From Candidatus Latescibacterota bacterium (lineage in GTDB: Bacteria > Latescibacterota > UBA2968 > UBA8231), in NCBI GenBank assembly GCA_022827165.1, contig JAJDTN010000235.1, positions 1 to 15,192 of the forward strand: DNA of 15,192 bases, written 5' to 3'. The notes beneath the pieces were generated by a model. That model saw nothing but the letters and a program-made list of their open reading frames with translations. It was not told the origin of the DNA and did not search any database. Made by a program: the position numbers and the translations under genes. Each line of letters opens with the position of its first letter. Position 1 is the stretch's first letter. Positions 6,129 to 13,518 of the stretch are shown here, piece after piece.

Positions 6129-6998
6129 ATGAGCGAGTTGCCGCGCCGCAAGATGGGCAACACCGGCATGCGGCCCCGGGCCCTCGGCATGGGCGCCGCC
6201 TTCGTCAGCCACGTGGCCGAGGCCGAGACGATCGCCACCATCGAGCGCGCCCTCGATCTGGGGATAGACTACTTCGACAGCTACGCCGGCCGCAACGAGG
6301 AGCGCTGGGGCCGGGCGCTGGCCGGCGTCGAGCGATCGAGCTACTACATGCAGGCCAAGGTCGGCCCCCACCACGAGCGCCCCAAGGACTTCTCGGCCGA
6401 GGCCACGCGCTGGAGCGTCGAGCAGAGCCTGCGGGCGCTCCGGGTCGACTATCTCGATGCCGTCCTCGTCCACGACCCGGCCGACATCGCCGACCCGCTG
6501 GGCCCCGGCCGCGCCTTCGACGAGCTGCAGCGGATGAAGGAGGAGGGGCTGGTGCGCCACATCGGCCTGGGGGTCCGCCAGCACGACTTCCACCGCGCCG
6601 CCATCGAAGCGGGACACGCCGAGATCGTCCTCACCTTTCTCGACTACACATTGCTGGATCAGTCCGTCGCCGACACCACCATGGCCCTGGCCAGGGAACA
6701 CGGCACCGGCCTCATCCTGGCCAGCGTCTTCGGCATGGGCCGCCTCACCGGCGTCGAGCCCGACCCGGCCGCCGAGCCGCGGGCCCACGCCATGTGGCAG
6801 TGGTGCCGCCAGCGCGACGTGGACATCAAGCACCTGGCCATGCAGTTCTGTCTCGACGCGCCGGTCGACGGCATCGTCATGAGCGGCCCCGCCGACCGCC
6901 ACCAGCTCCAGGACGCGTACGACGCGGCGACGCAGGAGGTGCCGCCCGGGATCTGGGCCGCCTTCGAGGAACGGTTCAGCGTCGGAGTCTCGGGATGA
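6129..6998 (+). CDS. Aldo/keto reductase (COG0667-like sugar dehydrogenase type)
   Basis: This 289-residue protein begins with the family's RRKMGNTGMRPRALGMG strand-turn. The catalytic tetrad is visible as Asp50 and Tyr52 in YFDSYAGRNEE, Lys77 in MQAKVG, and His115 in VLVHDP. The usual spacing between Asp and Tyr (FDTAxxYG) is shortened here by about three residues. VRHIGLGV (140-147) and the late SGPADRHQLQDAYDAA segment also fit the family. NAD(P)-linked aldo/keto reductases of this branch include L-fucose/D-threo-aldose 1-dehydrogenase and pyridoxal 4-dehydrogenase. In this locus, oxidation of a free aldose to its lactone is a plausible role, as an inference. GGAG lies 8 nt before the ATG. 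The stop overlaps the start of the TonB-dependent receptor (ATGA), tying the enzyme to the uptake protein. Confidence 0.88.
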   Translation: MSELPRRKMGNTGMRPRALGMGAAFVSHVAEAETIATIERALDLGIDYFDSYAGRNEERWGRALAGVERSSYYMQAKVGPHHERPKDFSAEATRWSVEQSLRALRVDYLDAVLVHDPADIADPLGPGRAFDELQRMKEEGLVRHIGLGVRQHDFHRAAIEAGHAEIVLTFLDYTLLDQSVADTTMALAREHGTGLILASVFGMGRLTGVEPDPAAEPRAHAMWQWCRQRDVDIKHLAMQFCLDAPVDGIVMSGPADRHQLQDAYDAATQEVPPGIWAAFEERFSVGVSG

Positions 6999-9661
6999 AG
7001 CGGATCCTCCTCCCTCTCGTCCTGCTGCTGCTCACCCATTCAGACGTGTCCGCCGCCGTGTTGAAGGGCCGGGTCCTCGACGCCGACACCGGAGAACCCC
7101 TGTTCGGCGCGAATGTGTACCTGGAGAACGCGGACCAGGGGACCACCACGGGTCCGGACGGAGCGTTCGAGATCGGCGTCGCCGCAGGCAGCGATACCCT
7201 GGTCGCCAGCTTCATCGGATTCGAGGAGTTCCGCCTCGCCGTCCTCGTCGCGGCGGACGACACCGAGCTGCTCGTCGAGCTGGTGCCCGAGGTCTTTCGA
7301 GGGCAGGAGATCGTCGTCGTAGCCGACCGCGCCAGGCTGCGGGAGACACCGGTCGCCTTCACGGACGTTCCCAAGGCGGAGATGGACCGCCGCCTCGGCT
7401 CCCGGGACCTGCCCCTGATCCTGGACGATACGCCGGGTGTGTACGCCACCGGCCAGGGCGGCGGTTCCGGCGATTCGCGCATCAACCTCAGGGGATTCGA
7501 CCAACGCAACGTCGCGGTGATGATCAACGGCGTGCCCGTCAACGACATGGAGAACGGCTGGGTCTACTGGTCCAACTTCGACGGGCTCGGGGAGGCCACC
7601 TCGTCGATCCAGGTGCAGCGCGGACTGGGGGCCTCGAACCTCGCCATCGCCTCGGTGGGCGGCACCGTGAACATCATCACCGACATCGCCGGCGCGCGGC
7701 GCGGATTCCAGGTCAAGCAGGAGGTCGGCAGCGGCGCCTTTCGCAGGACCCGGGTCGGCTTCTCCTCCGGGTTGATGAAGGGCCGCACCGCCTTCACCCT
7801 CGGCGTCACCCGCAAGACCGGGGACGGCCTCGCCGATCAGACGTGGACGTCGGCCTGGTCCTACTTCGGGGCCCTGAGCTTCCTGGCCACCGACGAGCAC
7901 AAGATCGACCTCTTCGTCGCCGGCGCTCCACAGCGCCACGGACAGCGGCTATACAAGCAGCCCATCGCCACCTTCGACGCCGGGTACGCGCGCTCCCTCG
8001 GTGTCGACGTGACGGACTCCGAGAGCCGCGGCACGAGCTTCAACCCCAACTGGGGGCCGTCGCCCTTCCCGTCCTACCGGGAGTACTACAACGGCAAGCT
8101 CCACGACGCCCGCGACAGCGCGGTCCTGATGGAGCGCGAGAACTACTACCACAAGCCGCAGGTCAACCTCAACTGGTACTGGACGCCCGGCGAAAGGCTG
8201 ATCCTGTCCAACGTCTTCTACTTCTCCCGCGGCAAGGGGGGCGGCAGCGGACGCCTGGGGGCCAACCCCGGCCAGCGGGCCGACGGCAGCATCGACTGGC
8301 AGCGGGCCTCCGACGAGCTGAACACCCTGACCGCGGCGGAAGCGGACCCCGGCCTGGTCGAGGCGGGGCATGTGGGGGAGAGCGAGATCGGCGCGGAGAC
8401 GGTGATCCGCAACTCGGTGAACCACCAGTTCTGGTACGGATACCTGGGGACGGCGGAGTACCGCCTGAGCAGCGCCTTCAAGCTCGCCCTGGGCGCCGAC
8501 CTGCGATACTACAAGGGCCAGCACTGGCGCGAGGTGCGCAACCTGCTCGGCGCCGACTACTTCGTCTACGAGTGGGACGCCAACGCCGCCACGCAGGTCA
8601 AGCGGCTCGGAGACAAGGTCTCCTTCCACAACGACGGCCTCACGCGCTGGGGCGGCGGTTTCGCCCAGCTCGAGGGACGGTTCGGAGACCTGACCGCCTT
8701 CACCAGCGCTTCGGGGTCGATGACGGGATACCAACGCATCGACTACTTCCGCCCCAAGGTCGACGGCGATTGGGACAAGACCGGCTGGGCCAACTTCAAC
8801 GGCTACACCGCCAAGGTGGGTGGCAACTACAACCTGACCCCCGCGGTCAATCTCTACGCCAACGCCGGCTGGCTGTCGACGGCGCCGAAGTTCGACTCCG
8901 TCTACCACTACGACAACAGCCTCTACGACCCGACCTTCAACGAGAAGGTCGCCTCCTTCGAGGTAGGGGCCGGCTACCTGGAGCGCGGCCGCCTCACGGG
9001 AAACGCCAACCTCTACTACACCCGCTGGATGGACCGCTCCTGGCCCAAGAGCATCTACAGCGACAAGCTCGACCAGAGCTTCCGGTTTCTGCTCAACGGC
9101 ATCGACGCGCTGCACAAGGGGATCGAGGTCGACCTCAAGGCGCGCCTCCACCCCATGCTGGAGCTGCGCGGCATGGTCTCCCTGGGCGACTGGGAGTGGC
9201 TCAACGACGTGGACGTCACCTTCTCACCGGAAGAGGACCCGCAAGCCGTCGGCAACTTCCAGGTCTACGCCGGGGGGCTGAAGGTCGGCGACTCGGCGCA
9301 GAAGAGCCTGGCCCTGAGGGCCGCCGTGTTTCCCGCGCGGGGCCTCTACGCCTCCCTGGGCCTGCGGCGGTTCATGGACCACTACGCGAAGTTCGACCCG
9401 GCCAACCGCACCGACCCCGGCGACCGCAGGCAATCCTGGAAGCTGCCGGACTACAACCTCGTCGACCTCCACGCCAGCTACCGGCTGCCCCGCGATCTCT
9501 TCGGCACCGGCCGGACGAGACTGCGGCTGCACGTCTTCAACCTCCTCGACGAGCTGCACATCTCCGACGCCGACGACGGGGAGGACCACGACGCGGCGAG
9601 CGCCCGCGTCTTCCTCGGCCCGCCGCGGCGCTGGAACCTCTCGTTGTCGTACGAATACTGA
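6995..9661 (+). CDS. TonB-dependent outer-membrane receptor
   Basis: This 888-residue protein starts at an ATG overlapping the AKR stop, with GGAG 7 nt upstream. Residues 1-20 are a signal peptide (MKR, a Leu-rich core, VSA cleavage site). Residues about 22-98 are a carboxypeptidase-regulatory-like beta-sandwich (GRVLDADTGEPLFGANVYL, TTTGPDGAFEI). A TonB-box-like segment EIVVVAD lies at 105-111. The plug domain covers about 115-230, with INLRGFDQRNVAVMINGVPVND, QVQRGLGASNLAIASVGG and TVNIITD. The rest is a 22-strand-type barrel ending in an aromatic residue (LSLSYEY). It should carry a ligand across the outer membrane using TonB/ExbBD, none of which is encoded here. No SusD partner follows, so this is not a standard SusC/SusD pair. 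Coupling to a sugar-type AKR suggests a carbohydrate ligand, but siderophore-like or other ligands are not excluded. Confidence 0.93.
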   Translation: MKRILLPLVLLLLTHSDVSAAVLKGRVLDADTGEPLFGANVYLENADQGTTTGPDGAFEIGVAAGSDTLVASFIGFEEFRLAVLVAADDTELLVELVPEVFRGQEIVVVADRARLRETPVAFTDVPKAEMDRRLGSRDLPLILDDTPGVYATGQGGGSGDSRINLRGFDQRNVAVMINGVPVNDMENGWVYWSNFDGLGEATSSIQVQRGLGASNLAIASVGGTVNIITDIAGARRGFQVKQEVGSGAFRRTRVGFSSGLMKGRTAFTLGVTRKTGDGLADQTWTSAWSYFGALSFLATDEHKIDLFVAGAPQRHGQRLYKQPIATFDAGYARSLGVDVTDSESRGTSFNPNWGPSPFPSYREYYNGKLHDARDSAVLMERENYYHKPQVNLNWYWTPGERLILSNVFYFSRGKGGGSGRLGANPGQRADGSIDWQRASDELNTLTAAEADPGLVEAGHVGESEIGAETVIRNSVNHQFWYGYLGTAEYRLSSAFKLALGADLRYYKGQHWREVRNLLGADYFVYEWDANAATQVKRLGDKVSFHNDGLTRWGGGFAQLEGRFGDLTAFTSASGSMTGYQRIDYFRPKVDGDWDKTGWANFNGYTAKVGGNYNLTPAVNLYANAGWLSTAPKFDSVYHYDNSLYDPTFNEKVASFEVGAGYLERGRLTGNANLYYTRWMDRSWPKSIYSDKLDQSFRFLLNGIDALHKGIEVDLKARLHPMLELRGMVSLGDWEWLNDVDVTFSPEEDPQAVGNFQVYAGGLKVGDSAQKSLALRAAVFPARGLYASLGLRRFMDHYAKFDPANRTDPGDRRQSWKLPDYNLVDLHASYRLPRDLFGTGRTRLRLHVFNLLDELHISDADDGEDHDAASARVFLGPPRRWNLSLSYEY

Positions 9662-9764
9662 GGGCCAGGACGGGCCCACAGTGGGCACTGGGGATCCGGC
9701 TCCCGGGCCGAACTTCCAGGCCCGCGGCCGGGTGGCGTGTGGGGCCGCCGGCCCTCAGTTTATT
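9658..9764 (+). terminator. Highly structured region with long inverted repeat, probable terminator or structured leader
   Basis: CTGAGGGCC (9658-9666, spanning the receptor stop) and GGCCCTCAG (9750-9758) are a perfect 9-bp inverted repeat enclosing about 83 nt, followed by TTTATT. Inside are GCCCA-cag-TGGGC (9674-9686) and CGGGCC/GGCCCG (9704-9709 with 9719-9724). A further GC-rich hairpin, 9726-9736 with 9744-9753, shares bases with the right arm of the outer repeat, so the two cannot form at once. The inner hairpin plus TTTATT looks like an intrinsic terminator for the receptor transcript. The competing pairings would also allow a regulated leader for the aldolase gene that begins 58 nt downstream. 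Confidence 0.55.
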
Positions 9765-9821
9765 GAATCGGTGACGATCGCCGCCGCGCCCTTCAACGAA
9801 CTCCCCGAGGAAGCCACGACC

Positions 9822-10742
9822 ATGGAACCCCGAGTCCGCGAAATCCTGAGCTGGTACGGAAGCGACAACCCCGGCACCCTGACCAACCTCGCCCGCCTCC
9901 TCAACCAGGGGAGGCTCGGCGGCAGCGGCCGGCTGGTCATCCTGCCCGTCGACCAGGGCGTGGAGCACGGTCCCGCCCGCTCCTTCGTGCCCAACCCGCC
10001 CGCCTTCGACCCCCGCTACCACTTCGAGCTGGCCCTCGAAGCCGGCCTCAACGCCTACGCCGCGCCCCTCGGCTTCCTCGAGGCCGGGGCCCGCGACTAC
10101 GCCGGCGACCTGCCCCTGATCCTCAAGCTCAACAACCGCGAGAACCTGGCCTCCGACGCCGACCCCCTGCAGGCCGTCACCGGGTCCGTGGAGGCGGCCC
10201 TGCGCCTCGGCTGCGCCGCCATCGGCTACACCGTCTACCCCGGCTCGGCTCCGCGGGTGCAGATGTACGAGAAGCTCCAGGCCCTGGCCGAGGAGGCCAA
10301 GCGCCACGGCCTGGTGGTCGTCGTCTGGTCCTACCCCCGCGGCTCCGACCTGAGCCAGGAGGGCGAAACCGCCCTCGACGTCTCCGCGTACGCCGCCCAG
10401 ATCGCCGCCCAGCTCGGCGCCCACATCATCAAGGTGAAGCCGCCCGACGACTTCGTGGAGCAGAAGGAGGCGAGCGCCGCCTACGAGAAGGCCGGCACCC
10501 CCACATCGACCCTGGCCGAGCGCGTCGCCCACGTGGTGCAGTCCGCCTTCAACGGCCGCCGGGTGATCATCTTCTCCGGCGGTCCCGCCAAGGGCACCGC
10601 CGAGGTGCTGGAGGAGATCCGCGGCATCCGCGACGGCGGGGGCTTCGGGTCGATCATGGGGCGGAATGCGTTTCAGCGGGAGCGGGGGGAGGCGCTGGAG
10701 TTGCTGGATCAGGTGATTGGGGTGTATCAGGGGAGGTTGTAG
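9822..10742 (+). CDS. fbaB: Class I fructose-bisphosphate aldolase (FbaB/DhnA type)
   Basis: This 306-residue protein is of the archaeal-type class I aldolase family (COG1830), which forms a Schiff base with lysine and needs no metal. It has ILPVDQGVEHGP (40-51), GCAAIGYTVYPGS (130-142), the catalytic-lysine strand HIIKVKPP with Lys204 and Lys206, and the phosphate-binding end IFSGGPAKG (250-258) and SIMGRNAFQR (277-286). It should cleave or form fructose 1,6-bisphosphate in glycolysis/gluconeogenesis. Relatives also act on other keto-acid or deoxysugar phosphates. The ATG at 9822 is preferred over an in-frame ATG at 9681: the protein's conserved start (EPRVREILSWYGSDNPG) begins here, GAGGAA lies about 10 nt upstream, and the longer version would run through the structured region. 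The final 27 or so codons switch from mainly C-ending to mainly G- and T-ending. Confidence 0.9.
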   Translation: MEPRVREILSWYGSDNPGTLTNLARLLNQGRLGGSGRLVILPVDQGVEHGPARSFVPNPPAFDPRYHFELALEAGLNAYAAPLGFLEAGARDYAGDLPLILKLNNRENLASDADPLQAVTGSVEAALRLGCAAIGYTVYPGSAPRVQMYEKLQALAEEAKRHGLVVVVWSYPRGSDLSQEGETALDVSAYAAQIAAQLGAHIIKVKPPDDFVEQKEASAAYEKAGTPTSTLAERVAHVVQSAFNGRRVIIFSGGPAKGTAEVLEEIRGIRDGGGFGSIMGRNAFQRERGEALELLDQVIGVYQGRL

Positions 10743-10743
10743 G

Positions 10744-10759
10744 GGGCGGTCCCCCGCCC
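10744..10759 (+). terminator. Short GC hairpin just after the aldolase stop
   Basis: GGGCGG-tccc-CCGCCC is a perfect 6-bp stem starting two bases after the TAG of fbaB. It sits where a terminator is expected, but no T-run follows, so it is a weak candidate. Confidence 0.3.
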
Positions 10760-10807
10760 AGCCTTGCGAGACTCTACCACCTACTTGAAGTTCGCCGACA
10801 CGAAGCT

Positions 10808-11758
10808 ATGTGGCAGAGGCATCTGGTATTCCCAAAGGTCCCCCGCGGATTCTGGCGCCGGTTTCGGCGGCGCTGGGCAAAGCCACTACAAATACTAGAG
10901 GAAGCCGTCTCTCTCAGTGAGTCTCTCGGTGCAGATCCCGCATCTCCACGGTTCGAGACCATGGACGAGACCTACTGGGCCGCAATCCGCAGTCTGCACT
11001 CACGCACCTGTCTGCACGCCCGGTCAGTCTTGGCCCTGCTCTCACATGGACTGATAGACCCAGCATGGGGACAATGGCGGATCTGCCACGAGTCATCGAC
11101 CATCGCAAGATTCATAGCCAACACTCCAGATATGGCAAGTCGCTATGTGCGCTACTCAGTCGTCAACAAGTACCATTTGGCACATCAGCTGTATAAGGCG
11201 GACCACAGCGAGGCACCCACGGAAGCGGAACTCGAAGAGCTAAGGTCAATGGCAACTGGAATTCTGCGAGACCTCGAGAAGGCCTATGGCCGCAAAATCA
11301 GTTCGAGGGACTATGCTTGGAGCGGCCTTCGGAGCTTTAGGGAGATAGAGGGCGCCGTGTTCCAAGGTTATGTGTGGAACCCGCGAGGACAATTCATTCT
11401 GGCAAGCGAACGAGTACACTCTGCCCCCAACGCCACCGAGCCACTCGAGGTAGGAGATGGTCGTGCGGTATTCGTGGTCGGACCTAGCGACAGCGGCCTA
11501 ACGGGCCCCGCGGATCTCACATCACTCTCCATTCTGGGCGCCACCGAGGCCTTGATGCTGCAGGCGTCGTGTACAGAGGACGATGAAGAGACACTGGAGG
11601 AACTTTCAGTCAAGACCCGAATGGTAGGAGCAATGTGTTGGGTCCTGGATCCTGAGATCTTCTGCCATGGCTGCGGAGGTTACAGGCTTGGAGCTTCTCC
11701 ACCCGATGAGATTCCACAAGAAGACAGGCCACAACCCTGCTCATGCCAAGGGGCCTAG
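10808..11758 (+). CDS. DUF5677-like protein of unknown function
   Basis: This 316-residue protein is mostly helical. The segment around residues 67-125 (CLHARSVLALLSHGLIDPAWGQWRICHE, then a tract with SRYVRYSV) resembles the DUF5677 pattern: a helix with repeated Ala/Leu, a Gly-Leu-x-Asp-Ala turn, and an Arg...Glu helix. The assignment is from memory of the family, so moderately sure. The N-terminus is strongly basic (RRFRRRW, 18-24). The C-terminus has two cysteine pairs, Cys286-x2-Cys289 and Cys311-x-Cys313, which could bind a metal. Base and codon use is clearly more AT-rich than in the flanking genes, suggesting recent arrival. No clear ribosome binding site precedes the ATG, and the frame stays open upstream, so the start is uncertain. 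It has no obvious functional link to its neighbours. Confidence 0.6.
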   Translation: MWQRHLVFPKVPRGFWRRFRRRWAKPLQILEEAVSLSESLGADPASPRFETMDETYWAAIRSLHSRTCLHARSVLALLSHGLIDPAWGQWRICHESSTIARFIANTPDMASRYVRYSVVNKYHLAHQLYKADHSEAPTEAELEELRSMATGILRDLEKAYGRKISSRDYAWSGLRSFREIEGAVFQGYVWNPRGQFILASERVHSAPNATEPLEVGDGRAVFVVGPSDSGLTGPADLTSLSILGATEALMLQASCTEDDEETLEELSVKTRMVGAMCWVLDPEIFCHGCGGYRLGASPPDEIPQEDRPQPCSCQGA

Positions 11759-11887
11759 AAGAGAAGACGCCCCAGCGAATCCGGGAGCCTTCTGGTGTCC
11801 CCTCGCTCCATTCCACACCGCCCCTGATCCGAAGGAGTGCTCGGGTCTGGGATCCCCTTTTGGCCGGGAGTTGCCTGTCTCTTCAGA

Positions 11888-13312
11888 TCACGACACAGGC
11901 GGCCGGTGCTGCACCCACGGCCGCGCCTCCTCGAACCCAGCCGACGCAGCCAGCACCGTCTCCTCGTCGAATCTCCGCCCGATGATCTGCAACCCAATGG
12001 GCAGCCCGTCCGCTGAAAACCCCGCGGGCACCGATGCGGCGGGGTGGCCGATGGCGTTGGCGTGCATGGTGAAGGTCCCGTTCCAGTACTGCACGGGGTA
12101 GGACGAGTCCCCGGTGATGCTGCCGGGGAAGGTCTCGTTGGGGAAGGCGGGGAAGCACGAGACGGGCGACAGGATGAGGTCGCAGGTCTCGAAGGCGTCG
12201 TCGAAGGTGGCCTTGAGCTCGGCGATGCGGCCCTCGGCGCGCATGTAGTCCTCGGTGGTGACCCGCGATCCCATCTCGATGAAGAAGCGGGCGAACTCGG
12301 TCATGCGGTCGCCGTACTCGTCGAGGTACTGGCCGAGGCTGTTGTATACACCCGCCGCCTGCATCGGTCCGAAGGAGTCGTAGGGCTCGGGGAGAACCAT
12401 CTCCACCTCCTCGACGGAGCATCCCAGCTCCTCGAAGACCCTGGCGGCCTTGCTGGTTACGTCGACGACCTCGGGCCGGACGGGGGCGAAGCCGAAGTCG
12501 GGGGTCCAGCCGATGCGCAGGCCGTCGATGGCGCGCCCGGTGGCGGCGACGAAGTCGGGGGGACTCCTCCGAATGGACGCCTGGTCGCGCCGGTCGAACC
12601 CCGCCATGACCTGCAGCAGGGTCGCGGCGTCGCGCACCGTCCGCGTCAGGGGGCCCGACTGCGAGAAGATGCTCGGCAGAGGAGGCCCGCCGAGTCCTGT
12701 GTAGCCGGAGACGCGGCCCTGTGTCGGCTTGATGGTGTAGATGCCGCAGAAGTTGGCGGGGATGCGCAAGGATCCGCCGCCGTCGCTCCCGGTCGCCATG
12801 GGGCACAGGCCGGCCGCCACGGCGGCGGCGGCGCCACCGCTCGATCCTCCAGGGGTCCTGTCGGTGTTCCACGGGTTGCGTCCGAGCACTCCAAGGGAGT
12901 TCTCGCAGGTCCCGACCATGCCGAACTCCGGGACGTTGGTCTTGCCCGGCATGACCGCCCCGGCCTTGAGGACCCGCTCGACCACGGCGGCGTTCCGCTC
13001 CGGCACGCGATCCTGAAACACCACCGATCCCATGGTCGAAGGAACGCCGGCGGTCATCTGGGTGTCCTTGATCGGCACGGGGAGGCCGTGCAGGGGGCCG
13101 AGGTCGTCGCCGCGCATGACGGCATCCTCGGCGGCGCGGGCCTGCTTCATGGCGAGGTCCCGCGTGACGAGGAGGAAGGAGTTCAACTGTGGATCGAGAC
13201 GGTCGATGCGCTCGAAGAACATCCCCGCCAGCTCCACGGGCGAGACCTGCTTCGCCGCGATCAGCTCCAGCAAGTCGCTGGCGGGAGCGTATGCCAGTCC
13301 TTCGTCGACCAT
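11888..13312 (-). CDS. Amidase-signature family hydrolase (GatA-like fold)
   Basis: This 474-residue protein is full length for the family. The Ser-cisSer-Lys triad is visible: Lys82 in VPIKDT, Ser157 in GGSSGGAAAAVAAG, and nucleophile Ser181 in SDGGGSLRIPANFCG. The spacing (75 residues from Lys to cis-Ser, 24 from there to Ser) matches GatA. The N-terminus has the usual ASDLLELIAAKQVSPVELAG motif and the C-terminus the GLPIGLQIIGRRFDE signature. It would hydrolyse an amide; substrates in this family include aryl and fatty amides, amino-acid amides and, in GatCAB, glutamine. No gatB or gatC lies nearby, so a stand-alone catabolic amidase is more likely than a tRNA amidotransferase subunit. 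No signal peptide is visible. The ATG at 13312 lacks a clear ribosome binding site. It is flanked by a convergent gene on the left and a divergent one on the right, so it is probably transcribed alone. Confidence 0.92.
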   Translation of the reverse strand: MVDEGLAYAPASDLLELIAAKQVSPVELAGMFFERIDRLDPQLNSFLLVTRDLAMKQARAAEDAVMRGDDLGPLHGLPVPIKDTQMTAGVPSTMGSVVFQDRVPERNAAVVERVLKAGAVMPGKTNVPEFGMVGTCENSLGVLGRNPWNTDRTPGGSSGGAAAAVAAGLCPMATGSDGGGSLRIPANFCGIYTIKPTQGRVSGYTGLGGPPLPSIFSQSGPLTRTVRDAATLLQVMAGFDRRDQASIRRSPPDFVAATGRAIDGLRIGWTPDFGFAPVRPEVVDVTSKAARVFEELGCSVEEVEMVLPEPYDSFGPMQAAGVYNSLGQYLDEYGDRMTEFARFFIEMGSRVTTEDYMRAEGRIAELKATFDDAFETCDLILSPVSCFPAFPNETFPGSITGDSSYPVQYWNGTFTMHANAIGHPAASVPAGFSADGLPIGLQIIGRRFDEETVLAASAGFEEARPWVQHRPPVS

Positions 13313-13518
13313 GGGTCAAGCTACAAAGATGGGGGTCCTCGTCTGCTCCAGCGTCTGGATCTTCGATGCCATTCCAAGGATATGCCTCATCTCTCCAGCC
13401 CGCCAAGGAGCGCCAGGCCCTCGGCATCTCATCCTCCCTCATCCTTCTGTTGCCGACGCCCGCCCCATGGCGCAGTTTGTGGCGCCGGAGTCCCCACCAG
13501 CCCGTGTCAGGTAGAGAG

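Noticed and set aside
7949..9151. 400-codon minus-strand open frame inside the TonB receptor, and a 643-codon plus-strand frame over the same region
   Set aside because: Both are out-of-frame shadows of the receptor, whose own frame has a signal peptide, plug and barrel over the full length.
6995..9661. SusC/SusD-type polysaccharide utilisation locus
   Set aside because: The receptor has the N-terminal carboxypeptidase-like domain, but no SusD-like lipoprotein follows it, and the next gene is a central-metabolism aldolase.
9681..9821. Longer fbaB start at 9681
   Set aside because: It would add 47 residues with no family similarity and would translate the structured region; the start at 9822 has a ribosome binding site and fits the family's N-terminus.
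11774..11807. Imperfect hairpin (AGCGA/TCGCT with inner GGGA/TCCC) between the convergent DUF5677-like and amidase genes
   Set aside because: The stems are short, broken by unpaired bases, and have no T-run; no better than chance in this composition. Otherwise I see nothing in 11759-11887.
13313..13518. Possible extra gene or longer lipoprotein start in the gap between the amidase and lipoprotein genes
   Set aside because: The open frame leading into the lipoprotein from 13189 overlaps the amidase and has no domain; the lipoprotein signal peptide begins at 13519. I see no clear promoter or RNA in the gap.
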